Assembly: GCA_028023455.1 (NCBI GenBank)
Contig: JAQFVV010006272.1
Location: 2,769,127-2,833,126, forward strand
DNA length: 64,000 nt
Reading direction: 5' to 3'
Source of the DNA: Epiperipatus broadwayi
Lineage: Eukaryota > Onychophora > Udeonychophora > Euonychophora > Peripatidae
Shown here: positions 15,110 through 26,990 of the stretch, in pieces
How the letters are laid out: each line of letters opens with the position of its first letter
Position numbering within the stretch: position 1 is the stretch's first letter
Notes under the pieces: model-generated
What the model was told of the DNA's origin: nothing
Database searches by the model: none
Seen by the model: the letters and a program-made list of their open reading frames with translations, nothing else
Program-made: the position numbers and the translations under genes

Positions 15110-16650
15110 AAGCATTGACTTCTGGTGTTCTATCAGATAATCAAATAATAAAAAATAATAAGCATAACCATCATATATGGTATAAAAATGATTATAAATG
15201 ATGGGGAAAAATGACCAATTAAAAACATTTCTGTGTGCAGAAAACCCTAGGGAGGATTATGATAAAAAGATTTTGTCATTTCCAACATTGAAATAAATGG
15301 TTACAGATAATAAGAGATAATGGCAATATATGTAATAGAACTGCTAAAAAAATCATAGATACAATCAATAAATAGAAACATGGAGAAGAAATATTAATAG
15401 TAGTTCAGAGAATGAGAACAATATGAACTAGAGTTCACCATTATCCTATCTCAATTTCAGCTCTACTCAGGATAAAATAAATTAATAATAATTTATTTCT
15501 TATAGTTAAGAAATAAATAAAAAAAACATGAGTATGCATTAAGATGAAATATTTTTTAATCTGTATTATTCATTTGTATTTCCATTTAGTGGGGGAAATG
15601 AGAATTGATTTTATGCTTTTTTCTATACACCAATTATTAGACTTATTAAAGAGTTACATTTGCCTAATAATAATATGACAAAGTCCAAATGTTTTAAATG
15701 TAATGTTTAATAATTAAAAAGGTTGTTCTGTTTATGGTAGTTAAAAAGAAAAAAATATTTACAGGAAATTTTTCCAATAATTAGGTTGTTATTTAGAGAA
15801 ATAATCCTATTGTAAAGAACTCACTAGGTCAGTATTCAATACTGTCATTTCTGACATAGTGTGTGATTAGATGGAAAGGAAAAGGTTTTGTTAAAAATAA
15901 GATAGAAAAGATAGCAAAAAGTGTAAATCTTTAGATATCAGCATCTATGCAGTCTCAGTTTCTTGTTTCAGCTGCTGAGAAAAGATCAGCCATAGCTATA
16001 ATCTTTAAGGATAAGTTGTGAAAAGTTAAGCTTATAGTCTAATTTGACTAATCTTTCTAATAGTTTGAAAAATTTTATTAAAAGGATGTTTGCAAAACTA
16101 TATTTTAAGGTGTAGCTAAAAGCTGAGCATTAATAACATCTAACCAGTTTCAATAAAAGAAATGTAGAAGGAAAATAATAATTTGCAGAAATTTTCAAGC
16201 CTTGTGTTGTTCATTCAAAAGCAATTTGACATGAAAATTATTTAATAAAAAGTTAAACTAGAAAAACAATAGCTGATAAACTGACTCTGTGTTCACCTGA
16301 AGTGAAATAACTGTCAATTTCAAAATTAGATTTACAGAAAAAAAAATAGTTATGGGAGTTATGGAAGAACTTCTATAAAAAAAAAACAATTGTTTAATCT
16401 GAACATTTGAAGAACCAGAAAAAAAATCTGAGCTGAAAGAAAACTTGAAATTGTAACTACAAAAGAACTAAGAGAGTGAAATCCATGGGGGTAAGGGTTA
16501 TTATAGTATGCACATAATTGAAATAATTGATAATAATGAACAATTTTGATATAGTTCTTTTTGTTAAAACATTTTAATTATTTATTTTGATTTCTATAAA
16601 ATTCACATAATCACCAGTTTTTATACTTATGCAAGCTATTAATACAGTTA
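15110..16650. other. A+T-rich spacer, may hold further decay of the coiled-coil relic
   Basis: The A-rich plus-strand bias of the preceding relic continues to about 15.45 kb, but no continuous frame or motif can be followed. The rest shows nothing recognisable. Confidence 0.45.
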
Positions 16651-16845
16651 TAAACTCTCCATATAGTAGTGCTGCCTAATGAAAGATAAAGTAATCAGTG
16701 GATGCAAGAAGATTTGTGACTAAAATCTCTATCTAATCCCTATTCATCCAATATCCCCAGACTAGTTTCTAGCTTGTAGCTTTCATAAGTGGGGAGTATT
16801 AAATCTGAGATGACTCCATTTAGATCTTAGGATCTACTGTGATAC
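16650..16845. repeat. 'CTCTCCATACAG' repeat family, copy 1
   Basis: This copy starts near ACTCTCCATATAGTAGTGC and runs through CAATATCCCCAGACTA to ATTTAGATCTTAGG. The same order of blocks occurs in direct orientation at 19325-19505. Short parts recur at 31814-31877, 32069-32211 and 56778-56805. The family is unidentified; no coding frame is seen. Confidence 0.8.
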
Positions 16846-16859
16846 TCCAAAAGTCACTC

Positions 16860-19305
16860 CTTTTACCTCTTTAATTATAACTATTGGAATCAAATTTAAG
16901 ATTTCATCTGTCCATCTATTATCATCTCTTCTAATAATCATTCTCTTAATTCTTTCAATGATGTCAGTATAAACCTCTTTGTTCTATCATCTATGTATTT
17001 CATTTTTAATATCGTATTGCTACTTCTAACAGACATCTCTCCATACTTTGTAGAATGGTCTGAAGTCTCTGTATTGTTCTTTTGTTTAATGTCCAAGTCC
17101 CAGATTCATAAGTAATAACTGGTAACACACATTTATTAAAAACCTTCCTTTTCAAACACATGAACATATTTTTTTTTACTATTAAATTATTTGTACAAAA
17201 AGTACTCCAATCAAGTCTAATTCTATGATTAATTTCATCTATATGTTTTCATCTATAATAATAATCTGATTAAGAAATTTGTAGTTGTTAAATTTTTTTA
17301 ACTCATTACTATCAATCTTTATTTCTTATTTTGAAAAAGTCTATTGAATATTACTTTAGTCTTTTTGACATTTACCTTTAATCTTATGTTTCTGCTTTCA
17401 TCTGATGACTTTTGCAACAATTCTTGAAAATATCAAGTATTATTTGGAAAAACAACTATAACATTTGCAAAATCTAGATGACTTAAATAATCTCCATTTA
17501 TGTTTATTCCCCTAGCTTCCCAAAACTACCATAAAAAGTTTCAGAGATATGGAATTACTCTGTCATATATACTTCTCAATGTTAACCTTTTTAGTATCAT
17601 TATGTAATTTTATTATTGCTGTTGCATTTTTATAAATATTCTTCAGAATATAACAATATTCTTGGTCTATATCTTGATAATCTAATACTTTAATCACTGA
17701 AAAAATGCTTATAGAATCAAAATGTATAAATAAAAATTGAATGGCAATTTATATTCATTGGTGCTTTCTATAACTTTTCTCAATACCTGGATATGACCGA
17801 CTGTACTAAAACCACTTTTAAGTTCAGCTTGTTTATTTCTTTGGTTAAAATCCAAAATTTGCTGTAGACAAATTGTAATTATTTGGGTAAAATTTTGTAT
17901 AGAACTGATAAAAGACTGATAGGTCTGTAATTTCTAATATCTTTTTATCATCTTTTTTTTAAAAGATTAACATTAATATTGCATTCTTCTAATTATCTGG
18001 TACATCTTTATTATTAGACATTTACTATATAACTTTACCAAAAAAAATTCTATTTATTCTCCTGCTTCTTTTAAGATATCAATTATAATTTTATCATTAC
18101 TTTTTCCTTCTTTATAAATTTAATTGCATGTCTTATTTCTTCATTTAAAATTCTTGGAAATTCAGAAAACATAGTAGTTGTAAGAGATACTTATCTTTGT
18201 GTTTTTTTTAAGTAATAAACTTTATTAAACAAACCTCTAAATATGTACAGGAAATATCTACAAATTAGTTTTGATTCACTTTATCCATTACCATAAATTT
18301 ATTGATCTTTTATCAAAAACAGCACAATGTGAGTATAAGTCTCTTATTGTTATAACGTTAATATAATTTTCCTTATTAAATCTAGAGTTATACCATACAA
18401 CTCGTACTCCTAGTTTAACCATTGAACTTTTATTCTCTCTTTATGTTGTCATATTTCTTTTTAATAATAGTATCATCTTTTTTAATTGCAGAAATAAGGT
18501 TTCTACAAAAAATAAAAGGTTGTTTTACACTCTTAAGTTTTCTACAGCTTTCTTAGCTAGTTCACAATTATACTTTCTTTATATTATTATCAATGCTTTA
18601 TCACATCATTTTACAAAATTCAAGATATTCAATCTTTTTAATGCATCATTTTTATATGTTTTCATAGTCCTTATTTTTTTCATAAATTTTTTTGCCTCAG
18701 TAGAAATTTTATAGGTCAGTTGTTTCTTTTTAGTTTGTAAAAGTGTATCAGTTATTTTTTCATTGATTTCATTGAAATATGAATCATGTTCAATATGTGT
18801 TAATATTTGAAAATGATTTGAAAACTGTATATTAAATTCATTGACATGTTTTTGAAAGTTATGATCATTAACTGTGAATATTGTTTTTATTAATAATTTT
18901 TGTCTTTCTAGTTTTGCATTTACATGTACTTTATATTTCATTAATTGACGATCACATCCTGTGTTGAATTTATTAAGATAATTACAATCTTAAAATACAT
19001 ATATTCTGTTAATCAAAATATAATCCATTATTGCTGTACCATCAGTTGGGTGTTTTTTTGTCCATTTATGTTTAACATTTTGTTCAAAATAAGAATTCAT
19101 AATATAAAGTGCTTCTATTTCTGCAAACTCTGCAAATCTGTTACCTCCTCATTTCTATCACTGTAACTAGATTTACCTAAAGCACTTTCATCTTTCAATT
19201 GTGTACCAATTCTAGCATTAATGTCTCCCATGACAATTTTAAAAAAGTTGTTTGTGTTATGAAAAGCCTTTTGTACATCCACATAAAAATTCTCTACTTT
19301 GTCTC
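16860..19305 (-). mobile_element. RTE LINE internal fragment, degenerate
   Basis: The minus strand aligns by eye with the RTE at 42.2-45.0 kb, from the endonuclease region near residue 95 to the C-terminal region near residue 865. Both the true 5' and 3' ends are missing. The longest surviving frame, 18606-18941, reads the linker between endonuclease and RT (for example KISTEAKKFMKK against KISTETREFMKK) and has lost a short segment around the intact element's TKIAGR. The RT core is full of stops and frameshifts, so the copy is dead. It lies exactly between two direct copies of the 'CTCTCCATACAG' repeat. Confidence 0.88.
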
Positions 19306-19324
19306 ACAGTAAAAACTTGTTGGG

Positions 19325-19505
19325 CAAAACTCTCCATACAGTAGTGCCAGAGTAATCAATGGATGCCAGAAGGCTTGTTCATAAAATCTCTATCTAGTGC
19401 CTACTCATCCAATATCCCCAGACTAACTGGCTTGTGGCCTTTGTGAGTGAGAAGCTTTGGATCTGAGAGCACTGCACTTAGATCTTAGGTTCTAATGCAG
19501 CCACC
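19325..19505. repeat. 'CTCTCCATACAG' repeat family, copy 2
   Basis: Direct copy of the repeat at 16650-16845 and better preserved: CAAAACTCTCCATACAGTAG, GATGCCAGAAGGCTTGT, ATCCAATATCCCCAGACTAA and CTTAGATCTTAGG appear in that order. The two copies flank the RTE internal fragment. Confidence 0.85.
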
Positions 19506-20400
19506 TTTTATCTCTATTTAACTACAAAACTATGAGAATAAAATTGAAAACACAATAATATTTTCAATCTAAGCTCAATAGCTTCTATAGTCATATGGGT
19601 CTGAATCCAGTTCAGTACCCATAATAAGAAATAGTGATTATGTGGTGTTTAGTGGTTTAAAAACTTGTTGGTTCATAAACCTGAATAACTTGAAAGTGAC
19701 ATTCAGTTGTATATAAATAAAATGTCATCATTAAATGTTAGCTTTGGGTCCACAATAAGAAGATTCTTAGTATCCCTGACCTTCAATTGCCCAGGGCCAT
19801 GATTTATTTTTGTCTGAGAGATGATTGTAAATATCTATAAGAAAAAAAATTCATTCATACACACATTCATTCTGCTTTCAAGAAAACTCAACTGATTACA
19901 GTTAAGGGTTAGACAGGGTGTTTCTTGAACTTAAACTCGGAGGTAAAAATCCAATAAACTTACCATGCTGGCTACTGCAAGTTAGTGAGCAGCTCATCTA
20001 TTTTTCAGATATGATATGAATAATTGCATAGTAATAACAGTTGCACTGACACAAATATATGGAGTGGACATCAGAAATTTGTCCTTCTTGGTTGATTTAA
20101 GGCTTTCAAAAGGAATCAAAGGGTTTCTTTTCATTTAACAGCAAATTAATAATTAAAATTATTAATAAGAAATATTATACACACACACTCACATATACCT
20201 ATACACAACTTTACCCATGCCTATCTGCTAGTATTATGAATTAATTTTCTCTCAAATTATATATATATATTTATTATTACGTTTAAATGGTTTTATCCTT
20301 CTCTTGCTTCATCTAGCCTGTTTCAAAAGATTAAATGTCTATGCTATATTCATTTCTATATGAGTGTATTATATATAAGACATATTTTGCGGGTTCATCC
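19506..20400. other. A+T-rich spacer
   Basis: No gene is recognised. Short (AC)n and (TA)n runs occur near 20180-20200 and 20258-20270. Confidence 0.5.
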
Positions 20401-20724
20401 ATGTTAAAAAATTTAAATATTGATATAGCAATGTTTCAACTTGATCACACAAGTTATTCTCTGAGTGATAAAAGGTAGAAAGACGATTGTAGAGTCGTTA
20501 CAGTCACTGATTTGAAAAAAAACGTTAAAGTTCCACCAATAGCAAAAATGTTAAATTAATGTACAATCACTGATTTGAAAAAAACGTTAAAGTTCCACCA
20601 ATAGCAAAAAATGTTAAATTAGAAATGTTTTTTTTTTAAATATGTTTCCAAATAGAAGGAAGTTTGCATGTATTATCTCACTTATTGATACAATCTGGTC
20701 TTTTAAGTATCTCAATGATTTCTC

Positions 20725-21012
20725 TCATTTTGCACTGGTAGAGATTATCACATCTGGATATGATCTTGGTACTAGAAAAATCAATTTTATGACTATCCTG
20801 GTACTAGAAAAATCAATTTTATGACCTGAATCTATAGTATGGAGTGAGAGTGCTGTTGATGATGAGTGTTGTTTAACTGCATTAGCATGCTCATCTCTCC
20901 TCACACTGATGTGATGATTACTCATACATATGTAAGAAGCTTTACAAGTTTCACATGAGATTTGATAAACACCATGAGATTCAAGAGGGATTGAATCCTT
21001 AGGCTTGGTCAT
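20725..21012 (-). pseudogene. Penelope GIY-YIG endonuclease domain
   Basis: Frame of 95 codons. After MTKPKDSIPLESH comes GVYQISCETCKASYIC, which matches the start of the PLE GIY-YIG nuclease: a GVY version of GIY, the two cysteines of the PLE-type CxxC, then YIC where YIG is usual. ISVRRDEH follows, holding the helix with the catalytic arginine. The upstream minus-strand sequence (to about 21080) reads the normal PLE linker (GTTESIRCILKCYNI) but is in a different frame from the RT, so at least one frameshift lies between them. The Gly-to-Cys change in YIG and the frameshift suggest loss of function. In intact PLEs this nuclease nicks the target DNA to prime reverse transcription. Confidence 0.85.
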
Positions 21013-21098
21013 TATATTGCTGATATTTTGATCAGTAGAAAATGCTGTATCTATATTATAGCATTTTAATATACATCTAATACTCTCTGTAGTTCCTT

Positions 21099-22292
21099 TT
21101 ATATATGGAACACAAATCCTAATAGTTGATTTATCATCTTTTTGTTTCCTATTTTGTCCATTTTGGGCTTGAAATAAGGCTTTTTTATAAGTTTATAATT
21201 ATAACTATTTGCTAATAAAACACTATTAATATGATTTATTTCTTCTTTCAGACTATCTGAAAGGTTAATTGCTCTATTTGAAAGAGTTTTGGCTACAAAA
21301 ACTATCTGAGTTGGGTGATGATGAGAATGGAAATGTAAATATCTGTCCATGTGTGTATTTTTTCTGTAAATTGAAAAAGATAAACTATTTGGTGTTCTGG
21401 TGACTAGAACATCAAGAAAAGAGGGTTTTCTATCAGACTCTGTATCCATTGTAAATTTAATATGAGGATGCATATTATTTAAATGTAAGAAAAAATTATT
21501 TAACTTATTTTTTCCATGTTGCCATATGACAAAAGTGACATCTATATATCTGATCCAAATGAGAGGTTTTAAAGATGATGCTTCTAAAGCATGCGTTTCT
21601 ATATTTTCCATGAATAAATAAGCTATTACTCCTGAGATATGTGAGCCCATAGGAGTACCAACAACTTGTCTGTAATGCTGTCCATTATATACAAAATATG
21701 TGTTCCAAAGACAATGTTTAATCAAAGCAGTAATATGGTCTGGTAAATTGCAGCATTGTGAAATTATATTTAAAGCTTCATCAATTGAAATGTTTGTAAA
21801 CAAAGACACAACATCAAAACTGACCAGAATGTCATTAGCATTAATTTAAAAATTTTTTAAAACAGAAATAAAATGAAAAGAGTTTTTAATATATGGTTTA
21901 ATAGATGGGATTGTAGGTTTAATGAAATCCAGTAAATATCTAGCTAAAATATAAGTTGGAGATCCTATTGCACTTATTATTGGACAAAGGGGGATATCTA
22001 GTTTGTGAATTTTTAGCAGTCTATAAAATTTTGGACAGGCACATGATTTTTCACAAGAGATTATTTTATTTTTTATCTCTGTTTCAATAGGTGATTTATT
22101 AATAATGGCTTTTGTTGTTTTTTCCAAATATATAGTATGATCTCTTTTTGATAGTTTATAACTTTTATCAAAGAAAACTGAAGGAGACATTAAATCACCA
22201 TTATTTTTACTTTTTACAAGCTTATATAACAATTCATGCTCCCTCAATCTCTTCTCAATACTGCACCTATATTCACCTATATATGATAGCAT
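21099..22292 (-). pseudogene. Penelope reverse transcriptase, one stop codon and mutated catalytic site
   Basis: Two open pieces, 22292-21849 and 21809-21099, are in the same frame and separated by a single TAA at 21848-21846. The apparent start at 21809 is an internal GTG valine within the FDVVSLFTN motif, not a real start. Recognisable blocks are PKFYRLLKIHK and PIISAIGSPTY (fingers), FDVVSLFTN (motif A), GTPMGSHISG (motif B) and RYIDVTFVIW (motif C). Motif C should have two aspartates (YxDD); here the second is valine, about residue 91 of the downstream piece. The 5' 40 or so codons come from the duplicated endonuclease-like segment, so the authentic RT N terminus is missing. The RT would copy element RNA at the nicked target. 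Confidence 0.88.
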
Positions 22293-22600
22293 ACAATCAC
22301 AAAAAATTGATGTATGACATTATTTTTCTGCTTGACAGGTATGACATCCTTAGAATTATTGACTAATGTATTAATATTGTTTGGAATAAATTAATCAATA
22401 ATTCTAAGGATATCATACCTGTCAAGCAGAAAAGTAATGTCATATATGAAATCTTTTGTGATTGTATGCTATCATATATGGGTGAATTTAGGTGCAGTAT
22501 TGAGAAGAGATTGAGGGAGCATGAATTGTTATAGAAGCATGTAAAAAGTAAAAATAATGGTGATTTAATGTCTCCTTCAGTTTTCTTTGATCATGAAGAA
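22184..22600. repeat. inverted duplication at the PLE 5' end, GIY-YIG-like
   Basis: The segment 22184-22366 (minus) and the segment 22387-22597 (plus) are near-identical inverted copies around a ~20-bp centre. Each encodes CDCMLSY(I/M)GE followed by CSIEKRLREHE, which looks like the start of a GIY-YIG nuclease domain (YxGE, then arginine helix). The plus copy extends further upstream into SNVIYEIFCDC, the GIY-like strand. These belong to a different PLE sequence from the endonuclease at 20.7-21.0 kb. Head-to-head or partial tandem copies are known for Penelope elements. Confidence 0.75.
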
Positions 22601-23000
22601 ACATGTACATATAAATTTAAATTTGATTTTGAAAATGTGAAAAATTTTTCATGAAGAGAGAAACCATAATAAAAGAAAAATTAAGGAGGCAATTTTAAAA
22701 AATAGGAATAAAATGCATTTAATAAATGGACAAGCTGCTAACATTAAAATATGAGATTCATGGGATTTGAATTGATGACGTTTGCTTCTGCTTTGTTTTT
22801 TTTTTTTTTTGTTTTTTTAATTTAATCGCAGTTGAGGCAGGTTTAAGAAATTAACCTGAAGTACTTCTGCAGATTTAAGGATTGCTTATAAATGTTTGTT
22901 ATTGTTAAATTTATTATTTTTATTATAATTACAATTTTGTTTTAATTAACAGACATTTTATATATATATATATATATTCAAATTTACAATTGTCTGTCAT
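22600..23000. other. A+T-rich spacer with T-run
   Basis: No gene seen. Contains a T-rich run at about 22796-22810 and (TA)n near 22960-22977. Confidence 0.5.
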
Positions 23001-23222
23001 CAGACTTTCACACGACCCACCACTCTCAATGCCATCTCATATTGCTGACCCACCTGATCACACACATGTTGAAAAGATAAATAATAACCAATATATGTAT
23101 TTCATGCTAAACCAGCAATCATCAGTTGGTCCAGATTACTATCCTCACACATATATATGATCATTAATCAGCTTTATATTAAGATAGCCAATCTTTATAC
23201 TTTAATGGACAGGCTTCAAACT
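23001..23222 (+). mobile_element. foldback family 'CAGACTTTCACACGAC', half element
   Basis: Matches one arm of the palindromic element at 34680-35090: CAGACTTTCACACGACC, AAAAGATAAATAAT, ATATGTATTTCATGCTAAAC, ATCATCAGTTGGTCCAGATT and CTTTAATGGACAGGCTT appear in the same order. The mirror arm is absent. There is no coding capacity, so it is presumably non-autonomous. Confidence 0.8.
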
Positions 23223-24845
23223 ATTCCAACTCACAACCAAAAGTGCATATAGTATAATGTTATAAAAAAAAGAAACCACTTGGATACACAGATGCAGATG
23301 AGCAAACATTTACAAATCTGAATTACAAATAAAAACAAAGGGTAAAATCAATATTATATATATTGAAGTGGTAAATTTGTGATGCAGATTTATGTTTCAC
23401 TGTTTCAACTTAACTAACCACCAAATGAGGTTCAAATCCATTTATTCACATGCCTGAGTAATGTAGAGAGTCAGCACATGAATCCTTGCAATTCTTCTCG
23501 GCCCTCAATAACCACTTAAATAAATATTATTAAATATTAAATTTACAAAATTAATTATAGTTAAAATTCATAAATAACTAGAGTCATGTTTGTTCATTCA
23601 TATATACATGCAGTGGATACATATATGTGATGTAAATTTTAATATTTGTTTTAATATTTTATATTTATTATTATGTAATATAAGATAGCTGCAGAGAATG
23701 ATGCAATATTTGAGAAGGTTCTTGAAGTTACTTAAAGTAATGTAAATTTATTCTTACAATAGAGCAATCCATTAGTTTAATTTAACAAAATTGCTCTATT
23801 TAAGTGATTTTAGTCTCAAATATTTTAATGGAAATTATAGATATGCAAATCTATTTCTAAACTAGAAATAGATTCAAACAATACCTTCAAGAGCCTATCA
23901 ATACTTTGAATCTTCTACAACACAAAGACAAAAATACATTTTCTGCTGATTGGGATCACATGGGGTAAGTTGGTATCCACATTGTCTCAGATGATTTCCT
24001 AAAAGCATTCCTTGAAATATTATGACCAATTATAAATAGGGTTCATTTTTACACAAGAAAAAAAAGAGGAATTAATCTTAAACTTAGTTTCTAGATGAAT
24101 CCATGCTACTCAGAATTTTAACATTATGAGAGTCAAGTAGAAGGACTAAGTTCACCATTTTCGGATCTTTCCAAGATTGTCTCCCTGCTTTGATGCCATA
24201 CTCTAATTAAAAACTGATGGTCTGCCTATAATACATTTAAAAGTGATATAGGAACAAAATGCTACCTCCTATTTAGTGGAATAAGGATCACCTGTGCTTC
24301 AAACTGAAATGCCTTGTAAAAATATGGATCTCTTGAGCCATTGCATAACATCATCAGAAGGTAACCATTCAGTACCACCATAAAGATTTATTAACTTTAT
24401 TTAATTCTTTTGTAGTCTCTATTTCACTGTAATTAACATAATTCTGTCTCTGTAATACATTGGTGATGTAATGCCAGTCATATCTTTTTATATTTAATCT
24501 TTCATTTATGACTCTCTATAACCCTATAAAATCTATATGTAATCTTTTGCATCAATTTCATACTTTATTTTTATTCTATATTTTAGTGTGGTAAATTTCT
24601 TTAATTATTATTATTTTACATTTATGTTTTTAATTTGAATTGTATTTAATATGCCAATATAACTCAACCTCATGAGCATGTTTATTAGTATTATAAATAC
24701 CATTATTCAAGAGATATTTATTTAATTCATTTATTATAAATGCACTCATTCTCTAAGTCGAGTAACCATTAAATAATGCTATATTGTTTAATGTCAGATT
24801 ATTATATTGCTATAGTTATTAGAAATTTTATTCACTGTTAGTTAT
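23223..24845. other. A+T-rich spacer
   Basis: No gene recognised. A small hairpin (AATCTATTTCTA..AGAAATAGATT) lies at 23848-23875. Confidence 0.5.
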
Positions 24846-24865
24846 AAATGCTATTAATTAATTGT

Positions 24866-24968
24866 CTTGCATTGGTGGTCGAGAGGTCAGCGTGACTGCC
24901 TTGCACTTGTAGGCAGTTGCCCGGGTTGCGGGTTCGCGTCCCGGCCGATGCTATGACACTTAAAAAAA
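24866..24968 (+). mobile_element. tRNA-derived SINE with target-site duplication
   Basis: The body starts near CATTGGTGGTCGAGAGGTCAG, which resembles a tRNA 5' half with a type-2 (Leu/Ser-like) D arm and an A-box. It contains GGGTTCGCGTCCC, a good RNA polymerase III B-box, and ends in a short A run. The flanks AAATGCTATTAATTAATTGT at 24846-24865 and 24968-24987 are identical, a target-site duplication of about 17-20 bp typical of LINE-driven retroposition. The T arm is imperfect and there is no good acceptor stem, so this is a SINE and not a working tRNA gene. A related copy lies at 52748-52838 on the minus strand. Confidence 0.88.
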
Positions 24969-24987
24969 AATGCTATTAATTAATTGT

Positions 24988-26762
24988 TACTTCAAATATT
25001 CAGAAAAATATTGATGTCTATCACTTATTTGATTATTATAATGAAAACCATTTACTTGTAGTGCCTAAGAGTGTAATATTTAATATATATTATTTTACTT
25101 TTTTCAACTGCACATGGGACTCAATTAATGAAGAAATAATATATTCATTTTATTATTATGACACTCACTTAATTATTTTAATAATAGTTGTTTTATAATT
25201 GGTTTAGTATGTAAATCATGCCATTATGCTTGACTTTAATTGATATTTAGGTTTTAATTATTCAAATGTCATTAGAGGCATATTTACTTTATTCCCAGCA
25301 TTGCTAGCATAGGTCAGCCTTTCTTCATTGTTTTTGTTCCGGAAGGACAGTGGTCTTGCCCTAGAAACTTTTAAATTGAGTAGTGAATGTTGTGTGGGAT
25401 GACTTCAGGACAGCTTGCCCATTACATCTTCCAACCATTCTCTTCTCCAGGTCTCACTCTGCCAGAAGAGTAGGCATACTTTCCACTTTTATTAAATGAT
25501 GAAGTGTCTCATAGACCAAAAATGGACCAAAACTCTTATTTCTAACATTCATGCTAGTACTGCCATTTATTAACATTTTAGATTAATGCCTAAGCCATAT
25601 ATATATATAAGTTGTTATGCTGTGACAAGTCTAAACCTTTTCTGTTCATTAATTTATTATATTTAGAATGTCACCAACAAGCTTGCATTTAAGCTGTTTA
25701 CCCTTTAAATGAATGACTCCTAGATGTGTTAATAATGTGTTTTTTTTTATTTATCAATTAAATCCAACAGTCTGATGCACACAGTCTTGTTATTTTAAAT
25801 ATGCAAACAATCACATATTTATTTATTTCATTTTATTGTAAGCTATATTACTATCTTTTATTCAGGATAATTAAGGAATGCCAAAATGGCCTTGCTTGTA
25901 TTATGATTATGTATGTATGTTTCTAGTATGACTGAAGTGACATCAATCATACCTTAGCTATATGTATACTAAGTTGATTCTATTTAATTAAAATTGCAGA
26001 CAACAAAGTGTCTATTTACTAAATATATTTGTGAAGGTCATTAATGATTTATTTTCTTAATTCTAAATAGCAATCCTATTCTTAAATTATGTAAAGCTTA
26101 TTTAATTACCATTGGCATAAATATATTAATTGTACATTTATATATATATATATGTACTCAATCTGTAGTCATATTATACCATTATGATATTCTTTAATGA
26201 TAACTAATGTTCCTATAATTATAATTAAGTACACTTTGTGTGAAATCTGTAAATATAACACATCTGTAGGATAATTATGTTATCTTATAACAATTAAATA
26301 TTTATATATTAAATTATTCCCCAGTTCAAATCATTATTAATGTAATTCTTAGTTTGCTTATAATATTTCATATTTGAGAATTTGTTATGCTGGATTATCT
26401 GAAATCATATTCATCACCATTTAGATCCATTGTATTATAGGTTATGCATCTTTTAGCTCCATTATTCAAAAACTTAAACATCTTTTAGCTTTATTTTGAT
26501 TGTAAGCCATAACATTCCTTCTTTGTAACCTCAGTTAATCATCAATATTTTTAAGGTATCATGCTTCTCTGCTGTGTCTCTGGGTCTGAAATGAATTAAT
26601 TTCATCTGTATCACCAGAGATGTCATTCATAGTGTTATAGATCTGGGACTGGGAAAATAGGTTAGAATCCATGATTGCTCCTGATCTGTCTATCTCAGGC
26701 ATGACTGGATTTGAGGTACTTTTGCTCAGATTTTAGATCTTGTTAGATAAAGATACAAATGT
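24988..26762. other. A+T-rich spacer
   Basis: No gene is recognised. 25270-25470 is somewhat less A+T-rich (contains TGTTCCGGAAGGACAGTGG) and could be a repeat, but no second copy is in the window. Confidence 0.45.
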
Positions 26763-26804
26763 GACTGGTACAATATATATATATATATATATATTGTACC
26801 AGTC
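26763..26804. repeat. 42-bp perfect palindrome around (AT)n
   Basis: GACTGGTACAAT, then (AT)n, then ATTGTACCAGTC: perfect reverse-complement arms around a dinucleotide core. It sits directly at the left edge of a GC-richer segment. Confidence 0.9.
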
Positions 26805-26990
26805 GAAAACCACCACCACCGCAAGTCAAATCGGATTCAAACTCAGCTTAACCAAAACTGAATTCAAACCCAACTCAACGGCTCAGATAGCAGAAATCGA
26901 CGGCACAGTGCTATGCGCCAAGAACTAGTTCAACGGTTGGTGAGGACTAGAGACCCTTGCACTGACACGAATATCTAATAATTAATTACT
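26805..26990. other. GC-richer insert of unknown origin
   Basis: Base composition changes abruptly from A+T-rich to about half G+C, beginning AAAACCACCACCACCGC and ending near GACCCTTGCACTGACACG. A frame from the left edge is open to 26925 (KTTTTASQIGFKLSLTKTEF), but I recognise no domain. It could be an inserted element fragment or an exon. Confidence 0.4.

Larger units (their letters stand above)
20400..22366 (-). mobile_element. Penelope-like element, nearly full coding length, inactive
   Basis: Read on the minus strand it gives RT fingers and palm (22170-21099), the PLE-type linker and then a GIY-YIG endonuclease (21012-20725). This is the Penelope order. The 3' flank on the minus strand carries TTGAAACATTG near 20430, like other PLE ends here. 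A 56-bp tandem duplication (core CGTTAAAGTTCCACCAATAG) lies at 20504-20622 in the 3' region, and a ~33-bp duplication near 20765-20825 is inside the end of the endonuclease frame. The 5' end is an inverted duplication, described separately. Confidence 0.85.

Noticed and set aside
24872-24955. Functional tRNA gene
   Set aside because: B-box is good, but the acceptor stem is missing, the T stem has a mismatch, and there is a target-site duplication and A tail, so SINE fits better.
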